DNA of 64,000 nt from contig JAJRTE010000306.1 in assembly GCA_024278455.1 (NCBI GenBank), positions 17,605-81,604 on the forward strand. Direction: 5' to 3'. Below are positions 30,521 through 38,941 of the stretch, piece by piece. Position numbers and translations under genes: made by a program. Numbering within the stretch: position 1 is the first letter of the stretch; the number at the start of each line of letters is the position of its first letter. The notes below the pieces were generated by a model. That model had not been told where the DNA came from. It saw nothing but the letters and a program-made list of their open reading frames with translations, and searched no databases. Source of the DNA: Myxococcota bacterium (lineage in GTDB: Bacteria; Myxococcota_A; UBA796; JAJRTE01).

Positions 30521-32830
30521 TTGTTGTCGACGCGCCCGACATCCGGCTGCCTGATGACGTGCCGGGTCGGGGTCCTGCTGGTCTTGGGCACCGTTGTTGC
30601 CGGTGCCGGGGCGCCGGGCACCGACCCGGGTGCCGCGGGATCGCCTCGTCGTCCAGCCGTGCGGGTCCCTGGCAGTGCCGAGTTTTCGCCCCTCGAGAAG
30701 CTGGCCGAGTTGAAGAACAATGGCCGCTACGTCTGGCACGGGCTCGAGGCGACCGTGCGGGGCACACGGGTGGTCGTTCACTACCTGCCTGGCGACGAAG
30801 CGTGGGCCCAGGATGTCCTGCAGACCGCTCTCACCGCGATTCCGATTCTCGAGCGTCTCTCCGGCAGGCCGCTGCAAATCGGCCACGACATCGATTTCTG
30901 GGAGGTGCGCCAGGACGACCTGGGGCTTGCCGGCATCAACGCCCAGGAAGTCGGCATCTTGATCGCTCCCGGGGCTGACGTGGTGGTGCACGAGTTGGCC
31001 CACTTCTGGGTAGGTGCGCACAACCTCTCCGAACACTGGATGGCGGAGGGCCTTGCCGACCTCTATGATCACCTGGTCAAGCTCCAGCTCGCTCACCGCG
31101 TCTGGCAGCCGCCCAATCTATGGAACCTCGACAGCATGTGTATGTTCGACGGCCCCCTCGCCCTCTGGCAACGCCTCGACACGCTGGACGCAACGGTGCG
31201 GGAGAGGGAGGCCAACCGTTTCTTCTATGGCAAGTCCTTCCTGTTCTGGTATGCATTGCAGCGCGTGTACGGGCCCCACTTCGTCCCTTCCCTGCAGGCC
31301 TGGATCGACGCCGCCGATTCGCCGCGTGATTCGAGCGAACTGCTCGCCTTCCTGGCACGCGTCTCGAGGCCGGGCGCTCCCACCATCTGGGACCTCTACC
31401 CGGGATGGCTCGTCGAGGGTGACTACGCCTACAACGGCCGAACGTACACCCTCGACTGGTACCTGGAAGATGATGACGACGATGGCGTCTGGAACTTCGA
31501 AGAGCTGTTGACGCAGCTTGACCCGGAACGGGCGGATACGGACCGGGACGGCCTCGGCGACGGATGGGAACTCTACACCGGCGGGCGGCCTCGAGTGCCG
31601 GACAAAGCATGGGTACGCGCCGGTGGGACCTGGGTCATGCCGCAGTGGAGCCCGGTATCCACTGGCCGATTCGTGCGAGCCGGCGAATCGATCAGGGTGA
31701 CCGCCAGGGGTTTCTGGCGCATGGCGGAACCGTCGCGGGCCTGGTTCGGTCCGGAGGGTCTCGAGTCCGACTCCGGCGGGCAGGAACGGTGGGGCGAACT
31801 CCTCGGCCAGATCGGGTGGGGACCCCGTTCGGGCCGTCTGTACCGGATCGGCAAGAGCAAGACGTTCACCGCCGATCGGGATGGCATCCTGTACCTGTTC
31901 GCTCGAGGCTTTCACAAGCAAGCGGGGGCGGGGGCGGTGCTGGCGCGCGTGGAGGGCGGGACCGCTCTCCCCGTGTATCGGGCCGGCACACGCGAACTGC
32001 GCAACGGACCGCCGCCCATGGCCGCTGTTCGCGCGGAAGGCATCACCGAAGTAGCATTGAAGGGCAAGCACGTCACGGTCGTGATCCACCCGGAAGACCT
32101 GGAGCAAATGCCCGCGCCGGACATGACTCTCGCCTACCTCGACAGGGTCTACGAAGCCTACGCCGACATGGTGGGCGACCTTCCGTTCAACGGCCGGTCC
32201 ATACTGGTCACCTTCGACGTCACGTTGCCCGACCAGATCCTCGTAACCGGAAATGCCACGGTGCTCACCTTCGGCCTGAGCCACCTGAAAGCTCTGCTGG
32301 GGGCGACCCGGCCGTCCCATGTCACCTGGGGACTCACCTACGGCCTGGCAATCCCGTTCCTGGAATGGCACCGCATGGACACGATACTCGAGGGCAAGGG
32401 ACTCTGGGCCATGGCCGAACTGATGGCGACCGAGTTCTACGAGCAGCAAGGCGCGCCGGTGCCGGCCCTGGAACAGGCCAAGGCAAGGCTGCGTTCGTAC
32501 AGGTTCGCGGTCCCAGGGTCCGAAGTGTTCGAATCCGACAAGCGCCTGGCCTGGACCTTCTTGAATGCCTTGCGCTGCGACTTCGGATGGGCACCGTTCC
32601 AGGAAATGCTCCAGGGAATGGGCACCTTGGAACAGGGACTACCCCAGGCGCCCATCCTGAGCGACATACCCCTCGAGGATTTCCTGCTGGAATTCGGACG
32701 GTACGCCAGGCTGAACCTCAACGACCGGTTCCACGCCTGGGGCTTCCCCATCACCGGGAGACTTCGCCAGGCGCTCGAGCCGTTCCCTCAGCCAGGAGAC
32801 CCGTTCCGTGTGGCCGAAAGACCGCGCTGA
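30521..32830 (+). CDS. Secreted gluzincin metallopeptidase with TSP3-like motif and degenerate second peptidase-like domain
   Basis: About 769 residues. I place the start at TTG 30521 or 30524, directly behind AAGGAG (30510-30515); an in-frame ATG at 30482 overlaps the promoter. A signal peptide (VGVLLVLGTVVAGAG) follows. The zinc site is HELAHFW (His157, Glu158, His161) with Glu176 in HWMAEGLAD, an HExxH-14-E arrangement as in M1-like gluzincins. Next come DDDDDGVWNFEE and DTDRDGLGDGWE calcium-binding motifs and a galactose-binding-like beta domain. The last 250 residues resemble an M60-like peptidase, but where M60 enzymes have W-G-x-x-HELGH this protein has TWGLTYGLAI, so it lacks zinc ligands. 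Probably exported and acting on proteins or glycoproteins. Confidence 0.7.
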   Translation: MLSTRPTSGCLMTCRVGVLLVLGTVVAGAGAPGTDPGAAGSPRRPAVRVPGSAEFSPLEKLAELKNNGRYVWHGLEATVRGTRVVVHYLPGDEAWAQDVLQTALTAIPILERLSGRPLQIGHDIDFWEVRQDDLGLAGINAQEVGILIAPGADVVVHELAHFWVGAHNLSEHWMAEGLADLYDHLVKLQLAHRVWQPPNLWNLDSMCMFDGPLALWQRLDTLDATVREREANRFFYGKSFLFWYALQRVYGPHFVPSLQAWIDAADSPRDSSELLAFLARVSRPGAPTIWDLYPGWLVEGDYAYNGRTYTLDWYLEDDDDDGVWNFEELLTQLDPERADTDRDGLGDGWELYTGGRPRVPDKAWVRAGGTWVMPQWSPVSTGRFVRAGESIRVTARGFWRMAEPSRAWFGPEGLESDSGGQERWGELLGQIGWGPRSGRLYRIGKSKTFTADRDGILYLFARGFHKQAGAGAVLARVEGGTALPVYRAGTRELRNGPPPMAAVRAEGITEVALKGKHVTVVIHPEDLEQMPAPDMTLAYLDRVYEAYADMVGDLPFNGRSILVTFDVTLPDQILVTGNATVLTFGLSHLKALLGATRPSHVTWGLTYGLAIPFLEWHRMDTILEGKGLWAMAELMATEFYEQQGAPVPALEQAKARLRSYRFAVPGSEVFESDKRLAWTFLNALRCDFGWAPFQEMLQGMGTLEQGLPQAPILSDIPLEDFLLEFGRYARLNLNDRFHAWGFPITGRLRQALEPFPQPGDPFRVAERPR

Positions 32831-32877
32831 CTGGCCCCGGTGCCCGACCCGACACAACGAGCGGTCGAACAGGGGAG

Positions 32878-32919
32878 AAAAAAAGAGCGGGCTCCATCCC
32901 GAAGGAAAGAAGCCCGCTC
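32878..32919 (-). terminator. Rho-independent terminator of the initiator tRNA gene
   Basis: On the minus strand a 9-bp perfect stem (GAGCGGGCT with AGCCCGCTC; 32885-32893 and 32911-32919) is followed at once by seven T residues (32878-32884). It begins 3 nt after the tRNA CCA end. Confidence 0.9.
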
Positions 32920-32921
32920 GC

Positions 32922-32998
32922 TGGTAGCGGGGGCAGGATTTGAACCTACAACCTGCGGGTTATGAGCCCGCCGAGCTACCGGATTGCTCCACCCCGCG
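32922..32998 (-). tRNA. Initiator tRNA-fMet (CAT anticodon)
   Basis: A 77-nt cloverleaf with encoded CCA. The acceptor stem pairs at positions 2-7, but position 1 (C) faces U72, the unpaired end typical of bacterial initiators. The anticodon loop is CTCATAA, and the anticodon stem has the three consecutive G:C pairs (GGG/CCC) diagnostic of initiator tRNA. The D stem GAGC/GCTC gives the A11:U24 pair, another initiator trait. The T arm is GTAGG-TTCAAAT-CCTGC. It has its own promoter and terminator. Confidence 0.97.
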
Positions 32999-33013
32999 AT
33001 CGAAAACACACCC

Positions 33014-33042
33014 TATATAGCCGCGGATTTTGCCGCTGTCTA
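33014..33042 (-). promoter_or_regulatory. Promoter of the initiator tRNA gene
   Basis: On the minus strand TAGACA (33037-33042), 17-nt spacer, TATATA (33014-33019), followed by a G-rich discriminator. The predicted start is about 8-10 nt before the tRNA 5' end. G-rich discriminators fit stringent control in other bacteria; that part is inference. Confidence 0.75.
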
Positions 33043-33196
33043 CAGAAAACTCGCACCCTGTGCGTTTTTCCCGTAGCTGAACGTGCCTGCTGCCAGGAAG
33101 CCGGGCCGGTTGGACCGAATGCGCCCATGCGTTGCCCGTGCATGCCCGCGCCACGCCGAGAGAAACAAGGCGGTGCTATAACGAATGGACAGTTAC

Positions 33197-33225
33197 TTGC
33201 CCCGGAGGCCAAAACATGCTATAGT
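33197..33225 (+). promoter_or_regulatory. Promoter of the radical-SAM KamA-like gene
   Basis: TTGCCC at 33197-33202, 17-nt spacer, TATAGT at 33220-33225. Transcription should begin near 33232, about 70 nt before ATG 33305, which rules out earlier in-frame starts. Confidence 0.7.
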
Positions 33226-33304
33226 GACTTGGAAGGCGAACAATGACAACAGGTTACATCTGGATCCACGTCAACCGTGGTCCTGTTGGCAAGATGAGGA
33301 AGCG

Positions 33305-35497
33305 ATGGACTACCAACACCATCTCGACAAGGTCGCGATTAGCGCGCAGAGCCACCGCCTCGTGCAGCGTTTGCTCGAGGAGAATCCACAGTTGCAGGAA
33401 CTCTTGGAGCGTTCTGCGACGCTCCAGCAGTTTCTGGAAGGCATCCACGGCATGGCGATGGCGCACCTGGCGAGCCATCCCCCGGCGTTGGCCTGGTACA
33501 GGGGAGGAGGAAGCGATGTAGAGTTGTTTCGGGCGCTCCGGTGGACCGACTACGCGGCGATCCGTATCCTGGACTACCTCGAACACGGAGGCAAGGAGTA
33601 CGTTGACCTGAACCTGCGCGGCGAAAATGCCGTCACCCATCCGTTCAAGGTGTTGTGGCTCGCCTGCGAGCGGCGCCGGGGTGGAGGTACACCGCCGTTC
33701 TTCGTGGACATGCTCAACCTGTTTCGGCAATTCAACGGAAAAATGGAGCGGCCGGCAATCGACAGGGCGACCGTTGAGAGCTGGATGGACAGGCACCCGT
33801 CCGGGCTGGATCCGGAGGTGGTGAAGCTCCGGGAGAGGAACCGGCGCCGCATCATCGACATCATCACCGATCGCCTGGACAGAGGGTTGGCCAGCGACAG
33901 CCGGTACAAGTTCGACGCCGGCCTGAGTCGCGCGGAGAAGAGGGAGCATGTATCCCACTGGTGGAACCAGAGTCTTTTCCACCTGCGGTTCGCGGTTCGG
34001 TCCCCGGAACTCCTCAACGAAATGCTCGACGACTCGCTCGCGCCGGAGACGATGGCCGTCCTGTTCGCCGCCCGGGACGCCGGGATTCCGTTCTTCGTGA
34101 ACCCCTACTACCTCTCCCTGCTCAACGTCGAGGAACCGGAGTTCGCGGCCGGGGCGGACCTCGCGATCCGGGACTACGTGCTCTACAGCGAGAAGCTGGT
34201 CGAGGAATTCGGAAACATCGTGGCGTGGGAAAAGGAGGACGCGGTCCGTCCCGGAAAGCCCAATGCGGCAGGATGGCTCCTCCCGCCCTATCACAACGTC
34301 CACCGCCGCTATCCCGAAGTCGCCATTCTCATCCCGGACTCGACAGGCCGGGCGTGCGGCGGCCTGTGCGCCTCTTGCCAGCGCATGTACGATTTCCAGA
34401 ATGGCTACCTCAACTTCGACCTGGACAAACTCAAGGTCAAGCGCACATGGAAAGAGAAGCTGCGGGACTTGATGGCCTACTTCGAGAACGACTCCCAGCT
34501 TCGTGACATCCTCATCACCGGCGGAGACGCCCTGATGAGTTCAGACAGGACCCTCGAGAAACTGCTCGACGCCATCTACCAGATGGCGATCCGCAAGCAG
34601 GAGGCCAACAAAGCGCGCCCGGACGGGGCGAAGTACGCGGAAATGGTGCGCGTCCGGCTCGGCACTCGGCTGCCGATCTACCTTCCCATGCGTATCACCC
34701 CGTCGCTACAGAGGATTCTCGCCGAGTTCCGGGAGAAGGCGGTCAAGGTGGGTATCCAGCAGTTCGTCATCCAGACCCATTTCGAGTCCGCGATGGAGGT
34801 CACGCCGGAAGCGAAGTTGGCCATCCGCCGCCTGAATTCCGCAGGCTGGATCGTGACCAACCAGTTGGTCTTCACAGCGTCTGCCTCCCGGCGCGGCCAC
34901 GCGGCCAAGCTGAGAAAGGTGCTCAACGACGTGGGCGTGCTCCCCTACTACACGTTCACCGTCAAGGGGTACATGGAGAACCACCACAGTTTCGCGCCCA
35001 ACGCGCGCTCGGTACAGGAAGCGATGGAAGAAAAGGTCGTCGGCAAGGTCCCGGCCGAACTCCACGACGCCCTTCGGGCCCTGCCTATCCACGCCGAGCA
35101 ACTGGTCGGCAACATCCAGTCGATCCGCGAGCGCATCGGGGCGCCGTTTCTGGCAACGGACAGGAACGTCCTCAACCTGCCGGGCGTCGGCAAGAGTCTG
35201 ACCTTCCGCGTGATCGGCGTCACCCGGTACGGGCGCCGCATTCTCCTGTTCGACCACGATGCGACGCGCAGGCACAGCCCCATCATTCACAAGATGGGCA
35301 AGGTGGTCATCATCGAGCCCAAGTCGATCGGGGAGTACCTGGATCAACTGGCGACGATGGGCGAAGATCCTGCCGAGTATGAGGGGTTGTGGGGGTTCTC
35401 GTTGGGGCAGACGGAGCCTCGAGCGCCGATCTACGAGTACCCGCCCTATGCGTTCGAGACCACGGAGGAATTCACCAACCTCCAGCTCTCCGACTGA
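33305..35497 (+). CDS. KamA-family radical SAM protein (lysine 2,3-aminomutase-like), long form
   Basis: A 730-residue protein; ATG 33305 follows GAGGAAG. The radical-SAM cluster motif is C-x3-C-x2-C at Cys351, Cys355 and Cys358 (ACGGLCASCQRM). The following ITGGDALM corresponds to the GGD motif that binds SAM in lysine aminomutases. HFESAMEVTPEAKLAIRRLN, QLVFTASASRRGHAAKL and YTFTVKGYMENHHSF match the barrel of the family. It is much longer than KamA or EpmB (about 340-470 residues): some 330 residues precede the cluster and about 100 follow. Lysine 2,3-aminomutases make beta-lysine, an osmolyte or fermentation intermediate; EpmB modifies EF-P. The substrate of this long form cannot be told from sequence. 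Confidence 0.8.
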   Translation: MDYQHHLDKVAISAQSHRLVQRLLEENPQLQELLERSATLQQFLEGIHGMAMAHLASHPPALAWYRGGGSDVELFRALRWTDYAAIRILDYLEHGGKEYVDLNLRGENAVTHPFKVLWLACERRRGGGTPPFFVDMLNLFRQFNGKMERPAIDRATVESWMDRHPSGLDPEVVKLRERNRRRIIDIITDRLDRGLASDSRYKFDAGLSRAEKREHVSHWWNQSLFHLRFAVRSPELLNEMLDDSLAPETMAVLFAARDAGIPFFVNPYYLSLLNVEEPEFAAGADLAIRDYVLYSEKLVEEFGNIVAWEKEDAVRPGKPNAAGWLLPPYHNVHRRYPEVAILIPDSTGRACGGLCASCQRMYDFQNGYLNFDLDKLKVKRTWKEKLRDLMAYFENDSQLRDILITGGDALMSSDRTLEKLLDAIYQMAIRKQEANKARPDGAKYAEMVRVRLGTRLPIYLPMRITPSLQRILAEFREKAVKVGIQQFVIQTHFESAMEVTPEAKLAIRRLNSAGWIVTNQLVFTASASRRGHAAKLRKVLNDVGVLPYYTFTVKGYMENHHSFAPNARSVQEAMEEKVVGKVPAELHDALRALPIHAEQLVGNIQSIRERIGAPFLATDRNVLNLPGVGKSLTFRVIGVTRYGRRILLFDHDATRRHSPIIHKMGKVVIIEPKSIGEYLDQLATMGEDPAEYEGLWGFSLGQTEPRAPIYEYPPYAFETTEEFTNLQLSD

Positions 35498-35592
35498 CAC
35501 CTCTTCCTCACGGGCTGGCCGGTGATGTGCGCTTCCGGGCTCGACCCTCGGCAGTCTGGTCCAGGTCTGGAAAGCGAGCGGAAAGGGGATCC

Positions 35593-36396
35593 ATGAGAGT
35601 CGCAGGTGTTCAGTTCCACGTGGCGTGGGAAGATCCGGAGGAGAACTTCGCGCGCGTGACCCCGTTCCTGGAAGAGGCCGCCCGCACCGGTGCCGAACTC
35701 ATCGCGCTGCCCGAAATGTTCGCCACCGGGTTCTCGATGAACGTCGAGCGGATCGCCGGGGAGGCGCCGCGCATACACGCCTTTCTCTCGAGAACGTCCA
35801 GACGCCTCGGCGTGACGTTGGTCGGCGGCGTGGTCGAAAAGGAGGAGAGACCCGAGGGCGTCCGCGGCAAGAATCTCGCCGTTGTCTACGGTCCGACCGG
35901 AGTGCGCGAGGCCACCTACCAGAAGATCCACCCGTTCTCCTACGGACTCGAGCACCGACACTACCTTGGCGGCGACAGGCTGGCGCACCTGGAGGTCCGT
36001 GGTGTCCGCGTGGTTCCTCTCATCTGCTACGATCTGCGGTTCCCGGAGGTGTTCCGGGTTCGCGCTTCTCGGACCGACTTGATAGTGGTCATCGCCAACT
36101 GGCCTGCTGCTCGCCGATTCGCCTGGAGCGCGCTGCTGGTGGCTCGAGCCATCGAGAACCAGGCCTACGTGCTGGGCGTCAACGGGGTGGGGCACATCGG
36201 GGAGTACGACTGTGCCGGGGATTCCGTACTGCTCGATCCCCTGGGTCAACAGCTCGATGGCGCCCGTAACCGTGAGGGAATCGTGGCCGGCGAGGTCGAT
36301 CCTGGCCAGGTGCGGGTGGTGCGGGACCGCTACCCTTTCCTCAAGGACAGGAGGCGAGGCGTGTACCGCAGGCTCGAAGCCGACCTCGAGCCTTGA
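35593..36396 (+). CDS. Nitrilase-family carbon-nitrogen hydrolase (omega-amidase-like)
   Basis: A 267-residue cytoplasmic amidase; ATG 35593 follows AAGGGGA. The catalytic triad is visible: Glu in ALPEMFATGF, Lys in YQKIHPFSYG, and Cys in LICYDLRFPE. FSYGLEHRHY and the ENQAYVLGVNGVG segment resemble the YafV/Nit2 branch, which hydrolyses alpha-keto acid amides such as 2-oxoglutaramate. It follows the KamA-like gene by 95 nt on the same strand and may be co-transcribed. Exact substrate inferred only by subfamily resemblance. Confidence 0.85.
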   Translation: MRVAGVQFHVAWEDPEENFARVTPFLEEAARTGAELIALPEMFATGFSMNVERIAGEAPRIHAFLSRTSRRLGVTLVGGVVEKEERPEGVRGKNLAVVYGPTGVREATYQKIHPFSYGLEHRHYLGGDRLAHLEVRGVRVVPLICYDLRFPEVFRVRASRTDLIVVIANWPAARRFAWSALLVARAIENQAYVLGVNGVGHIGEYDCAGDSVLLDPLGQQLDGARNREGIVAGEVDPGQVRVVRDRYPFLKDRRRGVYRRLEADLEP

Positions 36397-36471
36397 CGGG
36401 CCCGGACGATTCCGGTCGCGCGGCACCGGGCCAGGCAGATGCCTCATGGTGGGACGGGGGGGGCCGGGGGG

Positions 36472-36867
36472 CTAGGGAACGAGCGGACAACCTCCGGAAC
36501 ACCAGTCGTCGTAGCAGGAAGGCGTGCAGACGAAATCGCACCCCTCGATCCCGCACGGGTAGCAGCAACTCAGGCCCGGCCCGCAGGTGCCCAGGTCCCC
36601 GCCGCAAAGGTCTCCCTCCTCGAGCGTGCCGCAAACCGGGGAGTCGCAAGGAAAGTCATCGACGACCCCGTTGCAGTCCTGGTCGATACCGTCGCATTCG
36701 CACGGTTCGTCCTGGTCCGGATGGATGGATGCGTCCGTGTCGTCGCAATCGACGCCGGCAGCGTAGCCATCTCCGTCCGCGTCTTCAGCCGGACAACCTC
36801 CCGTCATCAACGTTGGGAACGCCACCAAGAGGGCCATCAGTGTGCTCGCGCCGAACAGTTTCATCAT
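36472..36867 (-). CDS. Small MopE-like Cys-rich lipoprotein with metal-binding motif
   Basis: About 131 residues from ATG 36867 (a second ATG lies at 36864); the frame is open to 36936 without a better start. A signal sequence ends in a lipobox T-G-G-C. Next is DADGDGYAAGVDCDDTD with DGIDQDCNGVVDD, the Asp/Cys-rich putative metal-binding motif repeated in MopE-like proteins. The rest is very Cys-rich (LSCCYPCGIEGCDFVC, CYDDWCSGGC), likely disulfide-bonded. A surface or periplasmic calcium- or copper-binding role is plausible; only one motif copy is present, fewer than in typical long relatives. Confidence 0.7.
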   Translation of the reverse strand: MMKLFGASTLMALLVAFPTLMTGGCPAEDADGDGYAAGVDCDDTDASIHPDQDEPCECDGIDQDCNGVVDDFPCDSPVCGTLEEGDLCGGDLGTCGPGLSCCYPCGIEGCDFVCTPSCYDDWCSGGCPLVP

Positions 36868-36969
36868 GTCAGAAAACCCCGGTATGCTGCTTGCAGCGTT
36901 GCTCGACAGACCGATCGGGTATCCGACCGGCACCATTCTCCCTGTGAAATGCCGTGAGAGCCTGCCATG

Positions 36970-38505
36970 CTAGGGTTCCTGCGCTTCTGTCGGCCGGGGC
37001 TTCACGGCATAGAATATGAACCCGTACTCCTCTTCATGAAACAACGGCTCGAGCCGGTACCTGCCAATCGTGTGCGGGACCGGCTCGGCGAGGTAGGGCG
37101 CAATGACAGGAGCCTCGGTCCAATCCTCCTTGAACCAGAGGACATACCGCACATCCTCGCGCGCGATCAACCTGGCCAACGCGCCCCGGTCGCCCGGCGG
37201 GATGTCCAGGTCGAACCAGGAGAGGAAGTGCCACTCGTGCGGCCGCCGGTCGATGTAGCAGGCAGGAATGTTGTCGAAAATCAGCGACGTGCCCGGGGGA
37301 ACGTGGGCCTCGACCCATTCGGCGAGTTCGACCTGGGGGCGGTACAGCCGTGCACTCATGTTCAACTGGCGAGCGGTCTCCGCGGCGAAAGACCACCCGA
37401 CCGCGGCTGCCATGGCCACGGCGGTCGCCACCGCCCACAGGCGGTGATTCCGGAGCCTGTCCACCACCGCTACCGCCGCGCCGGCAGCGAAGATGAGCCA
37501 GAACGGAATCACGACATAGAGCCACTTCCAATAGAGGTTGTGCCCGGGTTCGTGCTGCCCTACAAACCCGATCGCCAGCCAGAACGCGGTATTGAAGACC
37601 AGGTACAGGAACAACGTGCCACGCGCGGACACCCGGCCCAGGTCCCGGCGATACCGGACCATGGCGCCGAACGCCAGTAGCCAAACGACCACCGAAAGGT
37701 GACGGGGCAGCGTCACGAAGAACAACGCGGCGGCGACCTTGAGCCCGTGCAGGATGAACGGGAGTCGCTCGGTGATCTCCTGTGCCCCTCCCGTCTCGAT
37801 ATTGACTTCGACGGTTGGCAGGAAGAAGAGGAACGTCCCGTGCACGACCTTGCAGTAGGCGCTCCACCCGGCGACGAAGAGGGTGAAAACCGCCAGTGGG
37901 CCCAGGATGGCGACCCGCGGGGATGTCCGCCCCCCCTTGCGCCGAAGCAGTACGGCGAACGTCACAACCATATTGGTGGCGAGACTGTCGAACCGGGTGA
38001 GAAAGGAAAGGCCCGTGGCTGTCGCGGAGAGGAGATCACGGCGCCGGATCAGGGCCAGGCCTCCGGCGAGCACCAGCGCGGTGAACAAGGGTTCTCTCAA
38101 CGACGAGGCGGAGTAGAGCGCCAGTTCGGGCTGGATACACAGGAGCACGCCGGCGAGGACCCCGGCGCGTTGGCCGAACGCTTCTCGAGCCAGGAGATAC
38201 CCGAAGATGACCGCGGCGGTGCCGGAGACCAGGGACACGATGTGCGTGGCAAGAATGGTGTCATCTACGACCGAGAGGACGGCCGCCGACAGGAAATAGT
38301 ACAGTGGGAGGTGCCGCATGTCATAGTCGCGGAAACCCGACTCGAGAACGCCCCGGGCCATCGCGAGGTTGCCGTAGTCGCTTTCTTCCCAGCCGTAGTA
38401 GTAGGGCATGAGGCACAGGCGGAAGGCCAGCGCGATGATGGCCAGCAGGAACGCCGTCCACCAGGTGGTGCGGCCGGTGTTCGAGACCAGTTGCGGTTGC
38501 GGCAT
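36970..38505 (-). CDS. GT-C membrane glycosyltransferase (ArnT/PMT-like)
   Basis: A 511-residue integral membrane protein starting at ATG 38505, with about ten hydrophobic helices. The first periplasmic loop has GWEESDYGNLAMARG, the acidic motif of GT-C enzymes that use polyprenyl-linked sugar donors, followed by RHLPLYYFLSA. The remaining helices (GVLLCIQPELALYSASSLREP, FLTRFDSLATNM) fit the GT39/GT83-like fold, and the C-terminal 130 residues form a soluble periplasmic domain. It is likely to transfer a sugar to protein or lipid at the periplasmic face of the inner membrane. Acceptor unknown. Confidence 0.8.
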   Translation of the reverse strand: MPQPQLVSNTGRTTWWTAFLLAIIALAFRLCLMPYYYGWEESDYGNLAMARGVLESGFRDYDMRHLPLYYFLSAAVLSVVDDTILATHIVSLVSGTAAVIFGYLLAREAFGQRAGVLAGVLLCIQPELALYSASSLREPLFTALVLAGGLALIRRRDLLSATATGLSFLTRFDSLATNMVVTFAVLLRRKGGRTSPRVAILGPLAVFTLFVAGWSAYCKVVHGTFLFFLPTVEVNIETGGAQEITERLPFILHGLKVAAALFFVTLPRHLSVVVWLLAFGAMVRYRRDLGRVSARGTLFLYLVFNTAFWLAIGFVGQHEPGHNLYWKWLYVVIPFWLIFAAGAAVAVVDRLRNHRLWAVATAVAMAAAVGWSFAAETARQLNMSARLYRPQVELAEWVEAHVPPGTSLIFDNIPACYIDRRPHEWHFLSWFDLDIPPGDRGALARLIAREDVRYVLWFKEDWTEAPVIAPYLAEPVPHTIGRYRLEPLFHEEEYGFIFYAVKPRPTEAQEP

Positions 38506-38941
38506 GACAGGGGCCCTTGATCAACTTCCTCGCCACGGCGACGACACCGGCGCCCGGGCGATGACTCTCGTCCCTCGAGCGACGCGGCTGCGCTCATTAT
38601 AGCGGCTTTCGTGGAGTCGGCGAGGATCGATCGGCGGCGGGTCGGGCTTGATCGGCCATCGTCCGCTCCTCCGACCGCCCGCGAGGGAGGGGCTTTTCCG
38701 GTTGCAAAATCTCCTGCCGAGGTTCAGAGTATTCTCGAAACGGGGGATGTGCACGAGACGGATTCCCGCGGACGGCCGTGAGGCGCTATCGAACCGGTGC
38801 CTCGAGGGTGCAGCGTTCGGCGGATGCGGGAGCCGATGTCCTCGCGGGCGGCGGCCGGGAGCCCGCGCTGGGGGAGGAGTCCAGCGGCGGGACCGGCGGC
38901 GAAACGAGATGGCTTCCGGGAGACGGGTAGGGGGAGAATCC
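38506..38941. other. Divergent intergenic region, glycosyltransferase / hydrolase
   Basis: About 436 nt. It holds a consensus -10 for the minus-strand gene (listed separately). For the plus-strand hydrolase I see TTGCAA at 38702 and TATTCT at 38730, but the 22-nt spacing is too long. The hydrolase frame is open through most of the region, without support for an earlier start. Confidence 0.4.
38596..38623 (-). promoter_or_regulatory. Candidate promoter of the glycosyltransferase gene
   Basis: Perfect TATAAT on the minus strand at 38596-38601, with TCGCCG (three of six) 16 nt upstream at 38618-38623. Leader of about 85 nt. Confidence 0.5.

Noticed and set aside
38702..38735. TTGCAA ... TATTCT as promoter for the alpha/beta hydrolase
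   Set aside because: The 22-nt spacing is too long for a sigma70-type promoter.
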